A DNA stretch of 64,000 nt from Klebsiella spallanzanii (GTDB taxonomy: Bacteria > Pseudomonadota > Gammaproteobacteria > Enterobacterales > Enterobacteriaceae): positions 558,001-622,000 of the forward strand of contig NZ_CABGGS010000001.1 of assembly GCF_902158555.1 (NCBI RefSeq). Reading direction: 5' to 3'. The notes beneath the pieces were generated by a model that made no database searches, was not told the origin of the DNA, and saw nothing but the letters and a program-made list of their open reading frames with translations. The position numbers were made by a program, and so were the translations under genes. Below, in pieces: positions 1 to 9,408 of the stretch (positions are counted from its first letter, which is position 1; the number at the start of each line of letters is the position of its first letter).

Positions 1-69
1 AGGATGATCGTTTTTTGGTCGAAAAGCGCAGAACCTCAACAACCTATCTTCACGAGGAGGCAACGCCTT

Positions 70-474
70 ATGGCTGTGCAACTAATTAAGGATGACGAGG
101 GCAACCCACAGTATGTGGTGATCCCCTATAACGAATACTTCCAGATGCGTCTGAAAATGGCGGAATACGATGATGAAAAAGAGGAAGAGTGGGAAGACGT
201 CCCCTACGAATCTGATGAATTCGACGATGTCCCATTACCTGACAGCGTCTGCGACATCATGCATCGTGAGAAAGTCAGCCTGCAGGCTGCCTGGCGTATC
301 CTGCGTGGCCTGTCGCAGCAGGAAGTTGCCGATAAGCTTGGCGTGAGTCAGTCTGCGGTTTCCCAGCTAGAAGCTATCGACTCCCGCCCGCAAAAGCGCA
401 CCCGCGAAAAGCTGGCGGCAATATACGGCTGCACGCAGGAGCAAATCAGCCTGTATCTGCCGAAAGAGGGTTAA
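70..474 (+). CDS. XRE-family HTH protein, antitoxin-like
   Basis: A 134-residue protein. The N-terminal part ([19 protein letters not shown]...) resembles the leader of HTH antitoxins, followed by a very acidic stretch (about residues 35-60). A C-terminal Cro/C1-type helix-turn-helix reads [21 protein letters not shown]. The start at 70 is preferred over an in-frame ATG at 4 because GAGGAGG at 54-60 sits nine bases upstream. Antitoxins of this shape usually follow a RelE/ParE-like toxin gene; if one exists it lies before the window, so the pairing is inference. It is convergent with ybdD, with stop codons overlapping. Confidence 0.72.
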   Translation: MAVQLIKDDEGNPQYVVIPYNEYFQMRLKMAEYDDEKEEEWEDVPYESDEFDDVPLPDSVCDIMHREKVSLQAAWRILRGLSQQEVADKLGVSQSAVSQLEAIDSRPQKRTREKLAAIYGCTQEQISLYLPKEG

Positions 475-668
475 CAGCACTTCGCCCCACCTTTACCGCC
501 ATAGCGCGCATCCTGGCGTTCGCGGAAAAACTCTTCGTAGGTCATCGGCGTCTGCTCAGGATGAGTGGCGCGAATGTGTTCGACGTAGTTGTCGTAATCC
601 GGCACGCCGATCATCATTTTCGCCGCCTGACCTAAATATTTTCCTGCTTTTGAAAGGGTATCGAACAT
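471..668 (-). CDS. ybdD: YbdD/YjiX family small protein
   Basis: A 65-residue protein ([19 protein letters not shown]... ending GGKGGAKCC) that closely matches the YbdD/YjiX family. These are encoded directly downstream of CstA-type carbon-starvation transporters and are thought to assist them; the exact role is unsettled. The start is chosen at MFDTL because AGAGGT precedes it and family members begin there; ten extra in-frame codons upstream are unlikely to be used. It lies 51 bp downstream of cstA, separated by a strong hairpin, and is probably in the same transcript. Confidence 0.85.
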   Translation of the reverse strand: MFDTLSKAGKYLGQAAKMMIGVPDYDNYVEHIRATHPEQTPMTYEEFFRERQDARYGGKGGAKCC

Positions 669-685
669 ATTTACCTCTAACCATT

Positions 686-711
686 GCCCCTTTCCCATTC
701 AGGAAAGGGGC
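686..711 (-). other. intercistronic hairpin between cstA and ybdD
   Basis: A perfect 10-bp stem (GCCCCTTTCC pairing with GGAAAGGGGC) around a 6-base loop, lying between the cstA stop and the ybdD ribosome binding site. There is no U-tract after it on the minus strand, so it is more likely an mRNA-stabilising or partial-attenuation structure than a full terminator. Confidence 0.6.
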
Positions 712-719
712 TAACTCTA

Positions 720-2825
720 TTAGTGCGCACGTTTGGCCTGAGCCACCAGGTTGTCTGCATCAGCAGGCATCGCCTGGTAAGGGGTCTCTTTCGCCGTCGG
801 TTTGTCCTCTTTCAGCGCCGCCAGCGCGGTTTTAATTGAGAACAGCGCCAGCACCACCACCACGACCATAAAGAAGATGGTCAGACCGGCGTCCAGACGA
901 TTATTAAACACCAGCTGCGCCAGTTGCGATTCGGTGTACTGCGGCGGGATGTTGCCGCTGTCAATCATCGCCTGGAACTTATTGGCAATCGCCAGGAAGC
1001 CCACTTTGGTATCAGTACTGAACGACTTCTGCCAGCCCGCCGTCAGGGTACAAATCAGCAGCCAGGAAGTCGGCAGCAGCGCGACCCACGCGTAGCGCTG
1101 GCGTTTCATCTTAAACAGTACCACCGCACAGAGCATCAGCGCCATCCCCGCCAGCATCTGGTTGGCGATACCAAACAGCGGCCACAGGGTGTTGATGCCG
1201 CCGAGTGGGTCGACCACGCCCTGATGCAGGAAGTAACCCCACGCCAGCACGCATAGCCCGGTCGCCAGAAGGTTAGCTGGAAGCGAACTGGTTTTCTTCA
1301 GCCCCGGACTTATCACTCCCAGCAGATCCTGGAGCATAAAGCGCGCTGCACGCGTTCCCGCATCCACCGCGGTCAGGATAAACAGCGCCTCAAACAAAAT
1401 CGCGAAGTGATACCAGAAGGAGACATCCATCAGCCCGCCCAGCGAGCCGTGCAGGATGTAGGCCATCCCCACCGCTAGCGTTGGCGCGCCGCCAGCACGG
1501 GAGATAATCGACTGCTCGCCTACTTCTTTAGCAATCTGGCTGAGGGTATCAGGCGTGATGGTAAAGCCCCAACTGCTCACCACCTGCGCCGCTGATGCCA
1601 CCACATCGGTGACGCCCGCCGGAGCCAGTACCGCCATCGGGCTGTTCATGGCGAAGTAGACGCCCGGGTCGATAATACAGGCCGCCACCAGCGCCATAAT
1701 CGCCACGAAGGACTCCATCAGCATGCCGCCGTAGCCGATAAAGCAGGCCTGGCCTTCATTGGCCAGCATTTTCGGCGTAGTGCCGGAGGCGATCAGGGCA
1801 TGGAAGCCGGAGACCGCACCGCAGGCGATAGTGATAAACAGGAACGGGAACATACTGCCGCTCCAGACCGGACCGGTGCCATCAATAAACTTGGTCAGCG
1901 CCGGCATCGTCAGGGTTGGGCGCATAATCAGGATACCAATTGCCAGACCAACGATAGTGCCGATTTTCAGGAAAGTGGAGAGGTAGTCGCGCGGTGCCAA
2001 CAGCAGCCACACCGGCAGGACGGCAGCGATAAAGCCATAGCCCACCAGAATCCAGGTCAGCTGTACGCCGGTATAATCAAACCACGGTGCCCAGGTTGGG
2101 CTTTCCGCCACCCAGCCGCCGGAGATAATGGCGAATACCAGCATCACCAGGCCAATCACCGACACTTCGCCAATGCGTCCGGGACGCAGATAGCGAATAT
2201 AGATCCCCATGAAAATCGCCAGCGGAATGGTGAAGGCCACGGTGTAAGTCCCCCACGGGCTGTGGGTCAACGCTTTCACCACGATCATCGCCAGTACCGC
2301 GAGGATAATCACCATGATCATAAAACAGGCCACCAGCGCCAGTACCCCAGCGGTTGGCCCCATCTCCTCTTTGACCAGCTCACCGAGCGAACGTCCATCG
2401 CGGCGGGTAGAGACGAACAGTACCATAAAGTCCTGTACCGCTCCGGCCAGCACTACGCCCGCGAGGATCCAGATCATCCCCGGCAGGTAGCCCATTTGCG
2501 CTGCCAGCACCGGCCCGACCAGCGGGCCTGCTCCGGCAATCGCCGCAAAATGGTGACCGAACAGCACTTTTTTGTCGGTCGGGACATAGTCGAGACCGTC
2601 GTTGTGACGCACCGCAGGCGTCATCCGCGTCGGGTCAACTCCCAGCACGTTTTTTGCGATATACAGGCCATAGAAACGATAAGCGATCAGATACACGCAG
2701 ACTGCCGCGACGACAATCCATAGCGCGTTGATCTGTTCACCCCGGTTTAACGCGATATAACCAAGGGCAAAGGCTCCGATAACGGAGAGCAGTGTCCAGA
2801 TAAGGTATTTCCCTGAATTATTCAT
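720..2825 (-). CDS. cstA: carbon starvation protein A, pyruvate/peptide transporter
   Basis: A 701-residue polytopic inner-membrane protein that closely matches E. coli CstA in sequence and length. In E. coli it is induced on carbon starvation and has been linked to peptide uptake and to pyruvate transport. The N-terminal region carries the conserved FGHHFAAIAGAGPLVGPVLA block, and there are many hydrophobic segments along the whole length. Two consecutive ATG codons occur; the second (MNNSGKY) aligns with the E. coli start. It heads a cstA-ybdD unit and borders the enterobactin genes, as in E. coli. Known control by cAMP-CRP was not clearly visible upstream. Confidence 0.95.
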   Translation of the reverse strand: MNNSGKYLIWTLLSVIGAFALGYIALNRGEQINALWIVVAAVCVYLIAYRFYGLYIAKNVLGVDPTRMTPAVRHNDGLDYVPTDKKVLFGHHFAAIAGAGPLVGPVLAAQMGYLPGMIWILAGVVLAGAVQDFMVLFVSTRRDGRSLGELVKEEMGPTAGVLALVACFMIMVIILAVLAMIVVKALTHSPWGTYTVAFTIPLAIFMGIYIRYLRPGRIGEVSVIGLVMLVFAIISGGWVAESPTWAPWFDYTGVQLTWILVGYGFIAAVLPVWLLLAPRDYLSTFLKIGTIVGLAIGILIMRPTLTMPALTKFIDGTGPVWSGSMFPFLFITIACGAVSGFHALIASGTTPKMLANEGQACFIGYGGMLMESFVAIMALVAACIIDPGVYFAMNSPMAVLAPAGVTDVVASAAQVVSSWGFTITPDTLSQIAKEVGEQSIISRAGGAPTLAVGMAYILHGSLGGLMDVSFWYHFAILFEALFILTAVDAGTRAARFMLQDLLGVISPGLKKTSSLPANLLATGLCVLAWGYFLHQGVVDPLGGINTLWPLFGIANQMLAGMALMLCAVVLFKMKRQRYAWVALLPTSWLLICTLTAGWQKSFSTDTKVGFLAIANKFQAMIDSGNIPPQYTESQLAQLVFNNRLDAGLTIFFMVVVVVLALFSIKTALAALKEDKPTAKETPYQAMPADADNLVAQAKRAH

Positions 2826-3021
2826 CATTGTGTTCCACAGGTAGGGTAATCAGGATGTTACAATTTGTTTCTAGAACACAATATGGATTTTAACAACTTA
2901 GAAACGATGCAGATGTCGCCTGACGGCAAGGATTTATCTCACATTGCTAGCGAGATCACTTCTGGCAGGAAAATGAATGAAAACAGGGAGGGATATTCTG
3001 TAACTGCATCGCAGGTTGTTT

Positions 3022-3178
3022 CCCCGGAGGCGGCGCTAGACGCGCCTGTCCGGGCTACCGGCCCGCAGACGGTTGCAAACCCGTAGCCCGGTCAGCGCAG
3101 CGCCACCGGGAAGAAGCCGCACCGATGTATTCATCGCGGCGCATCCCCGGGTTGCGGCGTAAACGCCTGACCCGGGAA
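3022..3178. repeat. cluster of three REP-like palindromes
   Basis: Three GC-rich imperfect palindromes in a row (3022-3058, about 3081-3113 and 3145-3178), of the form CCCGGAGGCGGCGC...GCGCCTGTCCGGGCTAC or its variant around CCCGGGTTGCGGCGTAAACGCC. The same units recur near 34.85, 40.0-40.3, 45.1-45.6 and 56.8-57.2 kb. They fill the cstA-entH intergenic region; no convincing gene is seen in 2829-3189. Confidence 0.8.
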
Positions 3179-3189
3179 CAGGCTATGCC

Positions 3190-3603
3190 TCAGCCGAGGA
3201 CCGCCGTGCCCAGACGGCAGGTACAGCAGCGCCGGCCCCGCTCGTCAAATACGGCAATCTCCCAGCTCTGGCCCTGGCGCCCCAGGTGCAGCGGACGGCA
3301 CTCGCCGCGCACTTTGCCGCTGGAAACCGCCCGGTGATGGGTGGCGTTAAGCTCGGTCCCCACCACGCACTGGCCCTCTACGGTCATCAGCCACCCAGCC
3401 ATGGAGCCGAGGGTTTCCGCCAGCGCCGCGGATGCGCCTCCGTGTAACAAGCCAAAAGGCTGATGAGTACGGCCGTCGACCGGCATTTCGGCCTCCAGCA
3501 CGCCCTCCTCAATCCGGGTATAGACGATACCCAGATGCGCCACCATCGTATTCACGCTGGTCGCATTAAGCTCATCCAGCGTCAGCTGACGTTTCCAGGC
3601 CAT
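3190..3603 (-). CDS. entH: enterobactin proofreading thioesterase EntH
   Basis: A 137-residue hotdog-fold thioesterase matching EntH (YbdB) in length. It hydrolyses wrongly loaded aryl groups from the EntB carrier protein and so keeps the enterobactin line running. The typical [17 protein letters not shown] segment lies around residues 54-70. It is the last gene of entCEBAH and its ATG directly abuts the entA stop codon, indicating translational coupling. Confidence 0.95.
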   Translation of the reverse strand: MAWKRQLTLDELNATSVNTMVAHLGIVYTRIEEGVLEAEMPVDGRTHQPFGLLHGGASAALAETLGSMAGWLMTVEGQCVVGTELNATHHRAVSSGKVRGECRPLHLGRQGQSWEIAVFDERGRRCCTCRLGTAVLG

Positions 3604-4359
3604 TTATGCCCCCAGCGTTGAGCCACCGTCCACCACGATATCCTGCAGCGTGATGTGGCTGGCGTGGGCGGAAGCGAGGAACAGAATCGTATTGGCGATC
3701 TCCTGCGGGCGGGCAATTTTCCCTAGCGGAATGCCCAGCTTAAACTGCTCGCCGAAACCACGAATACGCTGCTGTTCAGCGTCGTCGCTGACCCACAGCG
3801 TCCGCTGCATATCGGTATCCGTCGAGCCAGGAGAGACCAGATTACAGCGCACGCCGCTGCCCGCCAGCTCCAGACCGACGGTCAGCGCCAGGCTCTTTAG
3901 CGCCGCTTTCGAAGCGCCGTAAGCGCTCATGCCGATACGCGGGGTATGTGCGGCGTCGGAAGCCACGGTGACAATCGCCCCGCCCTTCTGGCGGCGAAAC
4001 TGCGCCATCGTCTGCTGGAACAGGTTAAACGCCCCGCCGACGTTGACGGCGAAGGTCTGTTGCCAGTCTTCCAGACTCAGCGTATCGGTCGCCCCCATGC
4101 GCAAAATCCCGGCGGCATTGACCAGCACATCCAGTCGCTCGATATTATCCAGCAGGCGGCCGCAGACCTGCGCCACCTGCTGCGCATCGGCAACGTTCAG
4201 CGTCTCGGTAGCAAAGGGGTAGTTTTCGCCGTCAAACGCCAGATCAAAACCGGTTACCCTCGCCCCGGCTTCAACAAACGCCAGCGCGGTCGCATAACCG
4301 ATGCCTTTGCCCGCACCGGTTACCCACACGGTCTGGCCGTGAAAATCTAATCCAGACAT
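3604..4359 (-). CDS. entA: 2,3-dihydro-2,3-dihydroxybenzoate dehydrogenase
   Basis: A 251-residue short-chain dehydrogenase that oxidises 2,3-dihydro-2,3-dihydroxybenzoate to 2,3-dihydroxybenzoate with NAD. Visible motifs: the cofactor loop TGAGKGIGYA near the N terminus, NAAG, a catalytic Ser in VASDAAHTP, and YGASK. The start MSGLDF is used because it aligns with E. coli EntA and overlaps the entB stop by one base (TAATG); a longer in-frame extension of ten codons lies inside entB and is rejected. Confidence 0.96.
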   Translation of the reverse strand: MSGLDFHGQTVWVTGAGKGIGYATALAFVEAGARVTGFDLAFDGENYPFATETLNVADAQQVAQVCGRLLDNIERLDVLVNAAGILRMGATDTLSLEDWQQTFAVNVGGAFNLFQQTMAQFRRQKGGAIVTVASDAAHTPRIGMSAYGASKAALKSLALTVGLELAGSGVRCNLVSPGSTDTDMQRTLWVSDDAEQQRIRGFGEQFKLGIPLGKIARPQEIANTILFLASAHASHITLQDIVVDGGSTLGA

Positions 4360-5210
4360 TATTTCACCTCGCGGGAAAGCAGCGTCCACCAGGCATCAAT
4401 GGTCGGATTTTTCGCCAGTACCACGAAATCGATATCGCCGTGCACTTTACGCCAACGGGCGGCGAGCGCCATCATGCGCACCGAATCCAGACCGTAGTCG
4501 ATCAGGTTTTCATCATCCATTGGCTCGTCGGATTCATCCAGCAGCGGCAACACCAGCGCGCGCAGCGCGGCTTTCGACGCCGGTAGTGGCAGCAGCTCTT
4601 CGGTCATCACCACCCGACCGGAGCGGCCCGCAACGTATTTCAGCGCCATCAGGTGCTCTTCACGGCTAAAATCAGCCAGCGCATCGGCAACGAAGAACGG
4701 CTTAATATCGCGCATAAACGCGTCGGTCGCCGTCGTCATACAGCCGATATGGGCGTAAACACCGGTAATGATCAACTGATCGCGACCGGCTTCTTTCAGC
4801 ATCTCTTCCAGCGGTGAACGATGGAACGCGCTGTAGCGCCACTTCACCAGCACGGTGTCGGTATCGTCCGGCGCAAGCGCAGCGATCACCTGCTGCTGTT
4901 CCGGCGAGCGGGTCAGGCCCGGCCCCCACATATCGTTCAGCAGCGCGCGGTCTTCATCGCTCTGCTCTTTTGGCTGCGCGGTGTAAAACACCGGAATGCC
5001 ATTCTGTTTGCAGAAATCGCGCAGGGCAGCGATGTTGGCCACCACTTTCTCCATCATCGCGCTGTTTTCGCCCCAGAAATTGAGGAAATATTCCTGCATA
5101 TCATGGATTAACAGCGCGGCACGGGACGGCTCAAATGCCCAGTTCACTTTGTTCGCCGGGATATCGCTGGCTTCCGGCAGCGCGTAAGCCTGTAATTTAG
5201 GAATTGCCAT
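4359..5210 (-). CDS. entB: isochorismatase / aryl carrier protein EntB
   Basis: A 283-residue bifunctional protein. The N-terminal isochorismatase domain (HDMQEYFLNFW, later VYAHIGCMTTATDAF) makes 2,3-dihydro-2,3-dihydroxybenzoate from isochorismate. The C-terminal aryl carrier domain holds the phosphopantetheine attachment motif GLDSVRMM with Ser243. EntD primes this serine, EntE loads it with 2,3-dihydroxybenzoate, and EntF takes the aryl group. AGGAGAA lies just before the ATG. It is 13 bp after entE. Confidence 0.96.
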   Translation of the reverse strand: MAIPKLQAYALPEASDIPANKVNWAFEPSRAALLIHDMQEYFLNFWGENSAMMEKVVANIAALRDFCKQNGIPVFYTAQPKEQSDEDRALLNDMWGPGLTRSPEQQQVIAALAPDDTDTVLVKWRYSAFHRSPLEEMLKEAGRDQLIITGVYAHIGCMTTATDAFMRDIKPFFVADALADFSREEHLMALKYVAGRSGRVVMTEELLPLPASKAALRALVLPLLDESDEPMDDENLIDYGLDSVRMMALAARWRKVHGDIDFVVLAKNPTIDAWWTLLSREVK

Positions 5211-5223
5211 TCTGTCTTCTCCT

Positions 5224-6834
5224 TCAGCCCAGCTTGCGTTCAGCCAGCCACTGACGTAATTGTTTTTTATCGACTTTGCCCACCGGCGTCAGCGGCAGCG
5301 CGTCAACGCACTCCACGCGGTCCGGAAGTTTAAATTCTGCGACCCCTTGTTCGCGCAGGAAGCGGCGTACCGCCACCGCGCGCAGAGGTTCTTTGACCAC
5401 CAGATATGCACAGCTTTTTTCGCCCAGCAGGCTGTCTTCCATGCTGACCAGCGCAACGTGGATCACCGCAGGGTGGCGCAGCAGCAGGTTTTCGATCTCT
5501 TCCGCCGCGATCTTTTCACCGCCGCGGTTGATCTGATCTTTTTCCCGACCCTGCACGGTGATGTAACCGTCCTCGTCGATCGAAATCAGATCGCCCGAGC
5601 AGTAGAAACCGTCGGCATCAAACGCTTCGGCATTGTGCTGCGGGCTTTTGTAGTAGCCGCGGAAGGTATAGGGACCACGGGTCATCAGACGCCCCACTTC
5701 ACCGCGCGGCAGCGGATTACCATCGGCATCGGCCACCCACACTTCATCATCCGGGCACATCGGGCTGCCCTGGGTGTTGATAATGCGCTCCGGGCTGTCG
5801 TTGAGACGGGTGTAGTTCACCAGCCCTTCAGCCATGCCGAAGACCTGCTGAAGCTGGCAACCAATTTCCGCCGGAATACGGGCGGCGAGCGTCGCGGACA
5901 GGCGCGCTCCGCCAACCTGTAAAAGCTGCAGTGATTGCAGTTGGGCATTGCTGCCGGAATCATGGATCTCCTGTAGCCACAGGCTCACCGCAGGCGGCAC
6001 CAGCGAGGTCAGGTTAATCTGGTGTTTTTCGATCAGCGGGAAGCACAGCGTCGCGCTCGGATCATGCGCCAGAACCACTACGCCACCAGCGAGAAACACG
6101 CCTAATGAACCCGGCGAACTCATGGCATAGTTGTGAGCGGCGGGAAGCGCGTTCAGATAGCGCGTTTCGGCGCTCACACCGCACAGTTCATTGCTGCGGC
6201 GAATGCTGTAGTCATAATCATTATGGGTACGCGGGATCAGTTTCGGCGTGCCGGTACTGCCGCCGGAAAGCTGGAAAAACGCCACTTCATCGGCAGGCGT
6301 CGGATTCGCCACGAAATTATCGGCCGGTTGTTCAATGGCCGCCGTCAGGCTCTGTTCGCCGCTGTCGTTCAGCAGCAGCGCCACGCGTACCGACGGATGC
6401 TGCTCAACAAAAGCGTTAAGAAAAACATCATTAGCAAACAGCGCATGTTCGCGGTCAGCAATCAGCAGCGCGGGTTCAATCTGGGTGGCATAGGCATTCA
6501 GCTCGCTACGTTGATGGCTGAACAACGCGTTAACCGGCGCAACGCCGATCCGCAGCAGCGCAAACAGAGTAATGTAAAATTCCGCAACGTTACCCAACTG
6601 CACCAGCGCCGTTTCGCCGCGCTTCAGGCCCTGACGTTGCAGCGAGGAGCCGAGGTTATCCACCCGGCGGTTGAATTCACGGTAGCTATAGATTTTGTCG
6701 CCATCGATAATAGCGGCGGCATCGTTTTCCGCATGGCGGGTAATCAGATTGGTGAGCGGCAGATCCTGCCAGTAACCTTTTTGCCGATAGCGGGCCGCGA
6801 AATCTTCCGGCCAGCGGTTAAATTCGATCATCAT
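5224..6834 (-). CDS. entE: 2,3-dihydroxybenzoate-AMP ligase
   Basis: A 536-residue ANL-superfamily enzyme, the same length as E. coli EntE. It adenylates 2,3-dihydroxybenzoate and transfers it to holo-EntB. The phosphate-binding loop [10 protein letters not shown], the FGMAEGLV core and the C-terminal lysine region [11 protein letters not shown] are visible. Two ATG codons stand in tandem after AAGGGA. The gene follows entC after only six bases, in the entCEBAH operon. Confidence 0.96.
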   Translation of the reverse strand: MMIEFNRWPEDFAARYRQKGYWQDLPLTNLITRHAENDAAAIIDGDKIYSYREFNRRVDNLGSSLQRQGLKRGETALVQLGNVAEFYITLFALLRIGVAPVNALFSHQRSELNAYATQIEPALLIADREHALFANDVFLNAFVEQHPSVRVALLLNDSGEQSLTAAIEQPADNFVANPTPADEVAFFQLSGGSTGTPKLIPRTHNDYDYSIRRSNELCGVSAETRYLNALPAAHNYAMSSPGSLGVFLAGGVVVLAHDPSATLCFPLIEKHQINLTSLVPPAVSLWLQEIHDSGSNAQLQSLQLLQVGGARLSATLAARIPAEIGCQLQQVFGMAEGLVNYTRLNDSPERIINTQGSPMCPDDEVWVADADGNPLPRGEVGRLMTRGPYTFRGYYKSPQHNAEAFDADGFYCSGDLISIDEDGYITVQGREKDQINRGGEKIAAEEIENLLLRHPAVIHVALVSMEDSLLGEKSCAYLVVKEPLRAVAVRRFLREQGVAEFKLPDRVECVDALPLTPVGKVDKKQLRQWLAERKLG

Positions 6835-6840
6835 AGTCCC

Positions 6841-8016
6841 TTATTGCAAGCCGAATACGTTCAGCATGGTAGTCAGTTTGACGCCGGTTTCGCGCCACTC
6901 GCCCAGCGGCGAAGAGGCCGGAACGATACCTGCGCCGGCAAATAGCCGCAGGGTGCGCTGATGCAAGCGCGCGCAGCGAATCGTCACCACCCACTCGCCG
7001 TTGCCTTCGTCATCACACCAGCCGACAATGCCGCCAAACAGCTGGCGGTCAAACGGCTCCAGTTCGTTAATCAGGCGTTTCGCCACCTGATGCGGGAAAC
7101 CGCTCAGCGCCGGCGTCGGGTGCAGCAGGCAGGCCAGCGACATCGCATTCTCTTTTGCCAGCGCGGTGCCCTGAATCTGCGTTGCCAGATGCCACAGGGT
7201 CGGCGTCGTAATCAGTTGTGGGGAGTCCGGCAGGGAAAGCTCGCTGCTGCGCGGCGTTAATACGGCTTTCATCGCCTGGGTGACCAGGTCGTGCTCATGG
7301 CGGTCTTTTGCCGACGCCAGCAGCTTATGCCCCGCTTCGCGATCCAGCACATCATCCGGCTGACGGCGGGCCGAACCGGCCAGCGGCACCGAGCTAAAAT
7401 GCGCCCCTTCTTTACGCAGCAGCAGTTCCGGGCTGGCACCCAACAGCACGCCGCCGTCTGATAACGGCACGTGAAAGTTAAAGCTGGCCGGGTTCTGGGC
7501 GATCAGGCGCTCAAGCAGCGCACCGCTATCAACCCGTTCACGAGTGGTGATATCAATCAGGCGCGACAAGACAACTTTGTCCACTTCCGGCGTTGCAGTC
7601 AGAGCCGCAGCCCGCTCAACCATCGCCATAAAGGTGTCCTGCTCGGGGATCTCCTGGCGCTGCACCACGTCCATCGGCGTTTGGTTTGATGCATAACGCG
7701 CGGAGTGCTGTTTTTCAGTGCGGGAAAACGCTTCCCAGCGCTCGGGGATAAACAGCTCGGACGGCTCATTGGTGTCGAACGGGATAGCGCCAACCATCAC
7801 CGGCTTCGCGATCCCCGCAGCCCGCGCGGCTTTAAACGCGGTCGCCATTTTGCGCTGAAATTCCCCGTCCAGATTATCGCCATCGGCGGCAGGGTGCGAA
7901 AAACGACTAAAGCAGCCAGATGTTCTGAAACTGCGGTACGGCGACATAAAGAAGAAGCTTTCCGGCGGCAGGGTCATTTTTTTCTCCCGAACATCCTCAG
8001 CCAAAGACGTTTCCAT
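6841..8016 (-). CDS. entC: isochorismate synthase EntC
   Basis: A 391-residue chorismate-binding enzyme that converts chorismate to isochorismate, the first committed step of enterobactin synthesis. The family signatures PLAGSARRQPDDVLDREAG, HPTPALSGFP and AGAGIVPASSPLGEW are all present. The start METSLAEDV is chosen because it aligns with E. coli EntC and GGAGGAT sits directly upstream; 15 further in-frame codons are discarded. It is first in entCEBAH, divergent from fepB across a Fur-like box. Confidence 0.96.
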   Translation of the reverse strand: METSLAEDVREKKMTLPPESFFFMSPYRSFRTSGCFSRFSHPAADGDNLDGEFQRKMATAFKAARAAGIAKPVMVGAIPFDTNEPSELFIPERWEAFSRTEKQHSARYASNQTPMDVVQRQEIPEQDTFMAMVERAAALTATPEVDKVVLSRLIDITTRERVDSGALLERLIAQNPASFNFHVPLSDGGVLLGASPELLLRKEGAHFSSVPLAGSARRQPDDVLDREAGHKLLASAKDRHEHDLVTQAMKAVLTPRSSELSLPDSPQLITTPTLWHLATQIQGTALAKENAMSLACLLHPTPALSGFPHQVAKRLINELEPFDRQLFGGIVGWCDDEGNGEWVVTIRCARLHQRTLRLFAGAGIVPASSPLGEWRETGVKLTTMLNVFGLQ

Positions 8017-8045
8017 ATCATCCTCCAAAAAAACGATAAAGATAT

Positions 8046-8060
8046 TACGAATAATTATCA
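8046..8060. promoter_or_regulatory. candidate Fur box, entC/fepB divergent promoter
   Basis: On the minus strand this reads TGATAATTATTCGTA, a partial match to the 7-1-7 Fur consensus TGATAATNATTATCA, in an AT-rich stretch 30 bp from the entC start. The E. coli entC-fepB intergenic region is Fur-controlled, which supports the call. The second half-site is weak. Confidence 0.65.
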
Positions 8061-8205
8061 TTTATATTTTGGTTGGCTAACCTAAAAGGTATTGCTCTAC
8101 ATGTCAACCGTACAGGTAGCATGTTGTGCTACTTAGACTTGCATCCATGCGGCGCAAAGCTGAAAATGAGAAGCATTTATCACAACTTAATCAGGATGCG
8201 AATAC

Positions 8206-9165
8206 GTGAATTTCTCCACTTTTTGCCGCCGTACTCTCCTCGCCAGCGGTCTGGCGATTTTAGGAATTAGCTCAGCGCTGGCGGCAGACTGGCCGCGCCA
8301 GATTACCGACAGCCGCGGAACGCATACGCTGGAAAGCCAGCCGCTGCGCATTGTTTCCACTAGCGTGACGCTGACCGGTTCGCTACTGGCGATTGACGCG
8401 CCGGTCGTCGCCAGCGGGGCCACCACGCCCAATAACCGCGTCGCCGATGGTCAGGGTTTTTTGCGCCAGTGGAGTGATGTGGCGAAAGAACGCAAATTGT
8501 CGCGACTTTATATTGGCGAACCGAGCGCTGAGGCCGTCGCCGCCCAAATGCCGGATCTGATACTGATTAGCGCCACCGGCGGCGATTCGGCGATGACGCT
8601 CTACGATCAGCTTTCAACCATCGCCCCGACGCTCATCATTAACTACGATGATAAAAGCTGGCAGGCGCTGCTGACGCAATTGGGGAATATCACCGGTCAT
8701 GAAAAACAGGCGGCGGAAAGAATTGCTGAATTTGATAAGAAGCTGGCGGCGCTAAAAGAGAAAATGCAGTTGCCGCCGCAGCCGGTCACCGCGCTGGTCT
8801 ACACCGCCGCGGCTCATAGCGCCAATATCTGGACCAAAGAATCCGCTCAGGGACAGATGCTCGAACAACTGGGCTTTACCCTCGCCGAGCTGCCCGCCGG
8901 GCTACATGCCAGCCAGAGTCAGGGGAAACGCCATGATATTGTGCAGTTGGGTGGTGAGAATTTAGCCGCCGGGCTTAACGGCCAGAGCCTGTTCCTGTTC
9001 GCCGGTGACCAAAAAGATGCTGATGCGATTTACGCCAACCCGCTGCTGTCGCATCTGCCTGCGGTTGAAGGCAAACGCGTTTATCAGCTGGGCACGGAAA
9101 CCTTCCGCCTTGACTACTACAGCGCCGTACTGGTGCTGCAGCGTTTGTCGGCACTCTTCGATTAA
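8206..9165 (+). CDS. fepB: periplasmic ferric-enterobactin binding protein
   Basis: A 319-residue substrate-binding protein matching E. coli FepB. A Sec signal peptide of about 26 residues ends [11 protein letters not shown]. FepB takes ferric enterobactin from FepA and hands it to FepDGC. The start is GTG at 8206, preceded by AGGA at 8193; it is the only start giving a complete signal peptide. A long leader (about 140 bp) separates it from the divergent Fur-like site. The strong hairpin 9175-9194 follows the stop. Confidence 0.95.
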   Translation: MNFSTFCRRTLLASGLAILGISSALAADWPRQITDSRGTHTLESQPLRIVSTSVTLTGSLLAIDAPVVASGATTPNNRVADGQGFLRQWSDVAKERKLSRLYIGEPSAEAVAAQMPDLILISATGGDSAMTLYDQLSTIAPTLIINYDDKSWQALLTQLGNITGHEKQAAERIAEFDKKLAALKEKMQLPPQPVTALVYTAAAHSANIWTKESAQGQMLEQLGFTLAELPAGLHASQSQGKRHDIVQLGGENLAAGLNGQSLFLFAGDQKDADAIYANPLLSHLPAVEGKRVYQLGTETFRLDYYSAVLVLQRLSALFD

Positions 9166-9174
9166 GTATTTTTT

Positions 9175-9194
9175 CCGGCGACGCCCGTCGCCGG
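9175..9194. other. hairpin after fepB
   Basis: A perfect palindrome with 8-bp arms (CCGGCGAC and GTCGCCGG) around GCCC, ten bases after the fepB stop. T residues precede it on the plus strand, but no U-tract follows it on either strand, so terminator function is uncertain. The rest of 9166-9408 is AT-rich and shows no gene. Confidence 0.45.
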
Positions 9195-9408
9195 AATATC
9201 ATCAAGCCTCATCATTAGCATCATCTCTTTGTTATAAAAGTATTTTTTATTTTAACTTTTCCTTCTATATCTCATCGCCATCATCATCACCTCAGCCAAA
9301 ATATCATCGTTTCAGGTGTTGTTTTGTGATTAGCCCTGGTCGCCACGTTGCCCGATTATCTGCTCCACACCGCTGAAGGTGGCGCATTCAACTCAAAAGG
9401 AAATTATC

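Noticed and set aside
1800-2723. 307-codon ORF opposite cstA
   Set aside because: Composition (His, Gln, Arg rich) is that of a reverse shadow of a high-GC membrane-protein gene.
2865-3086. 73-codon ORF upstream of cstA
   Set aside because: Runs into a REP palindrome, no ribosome binding site and no recognisable family.
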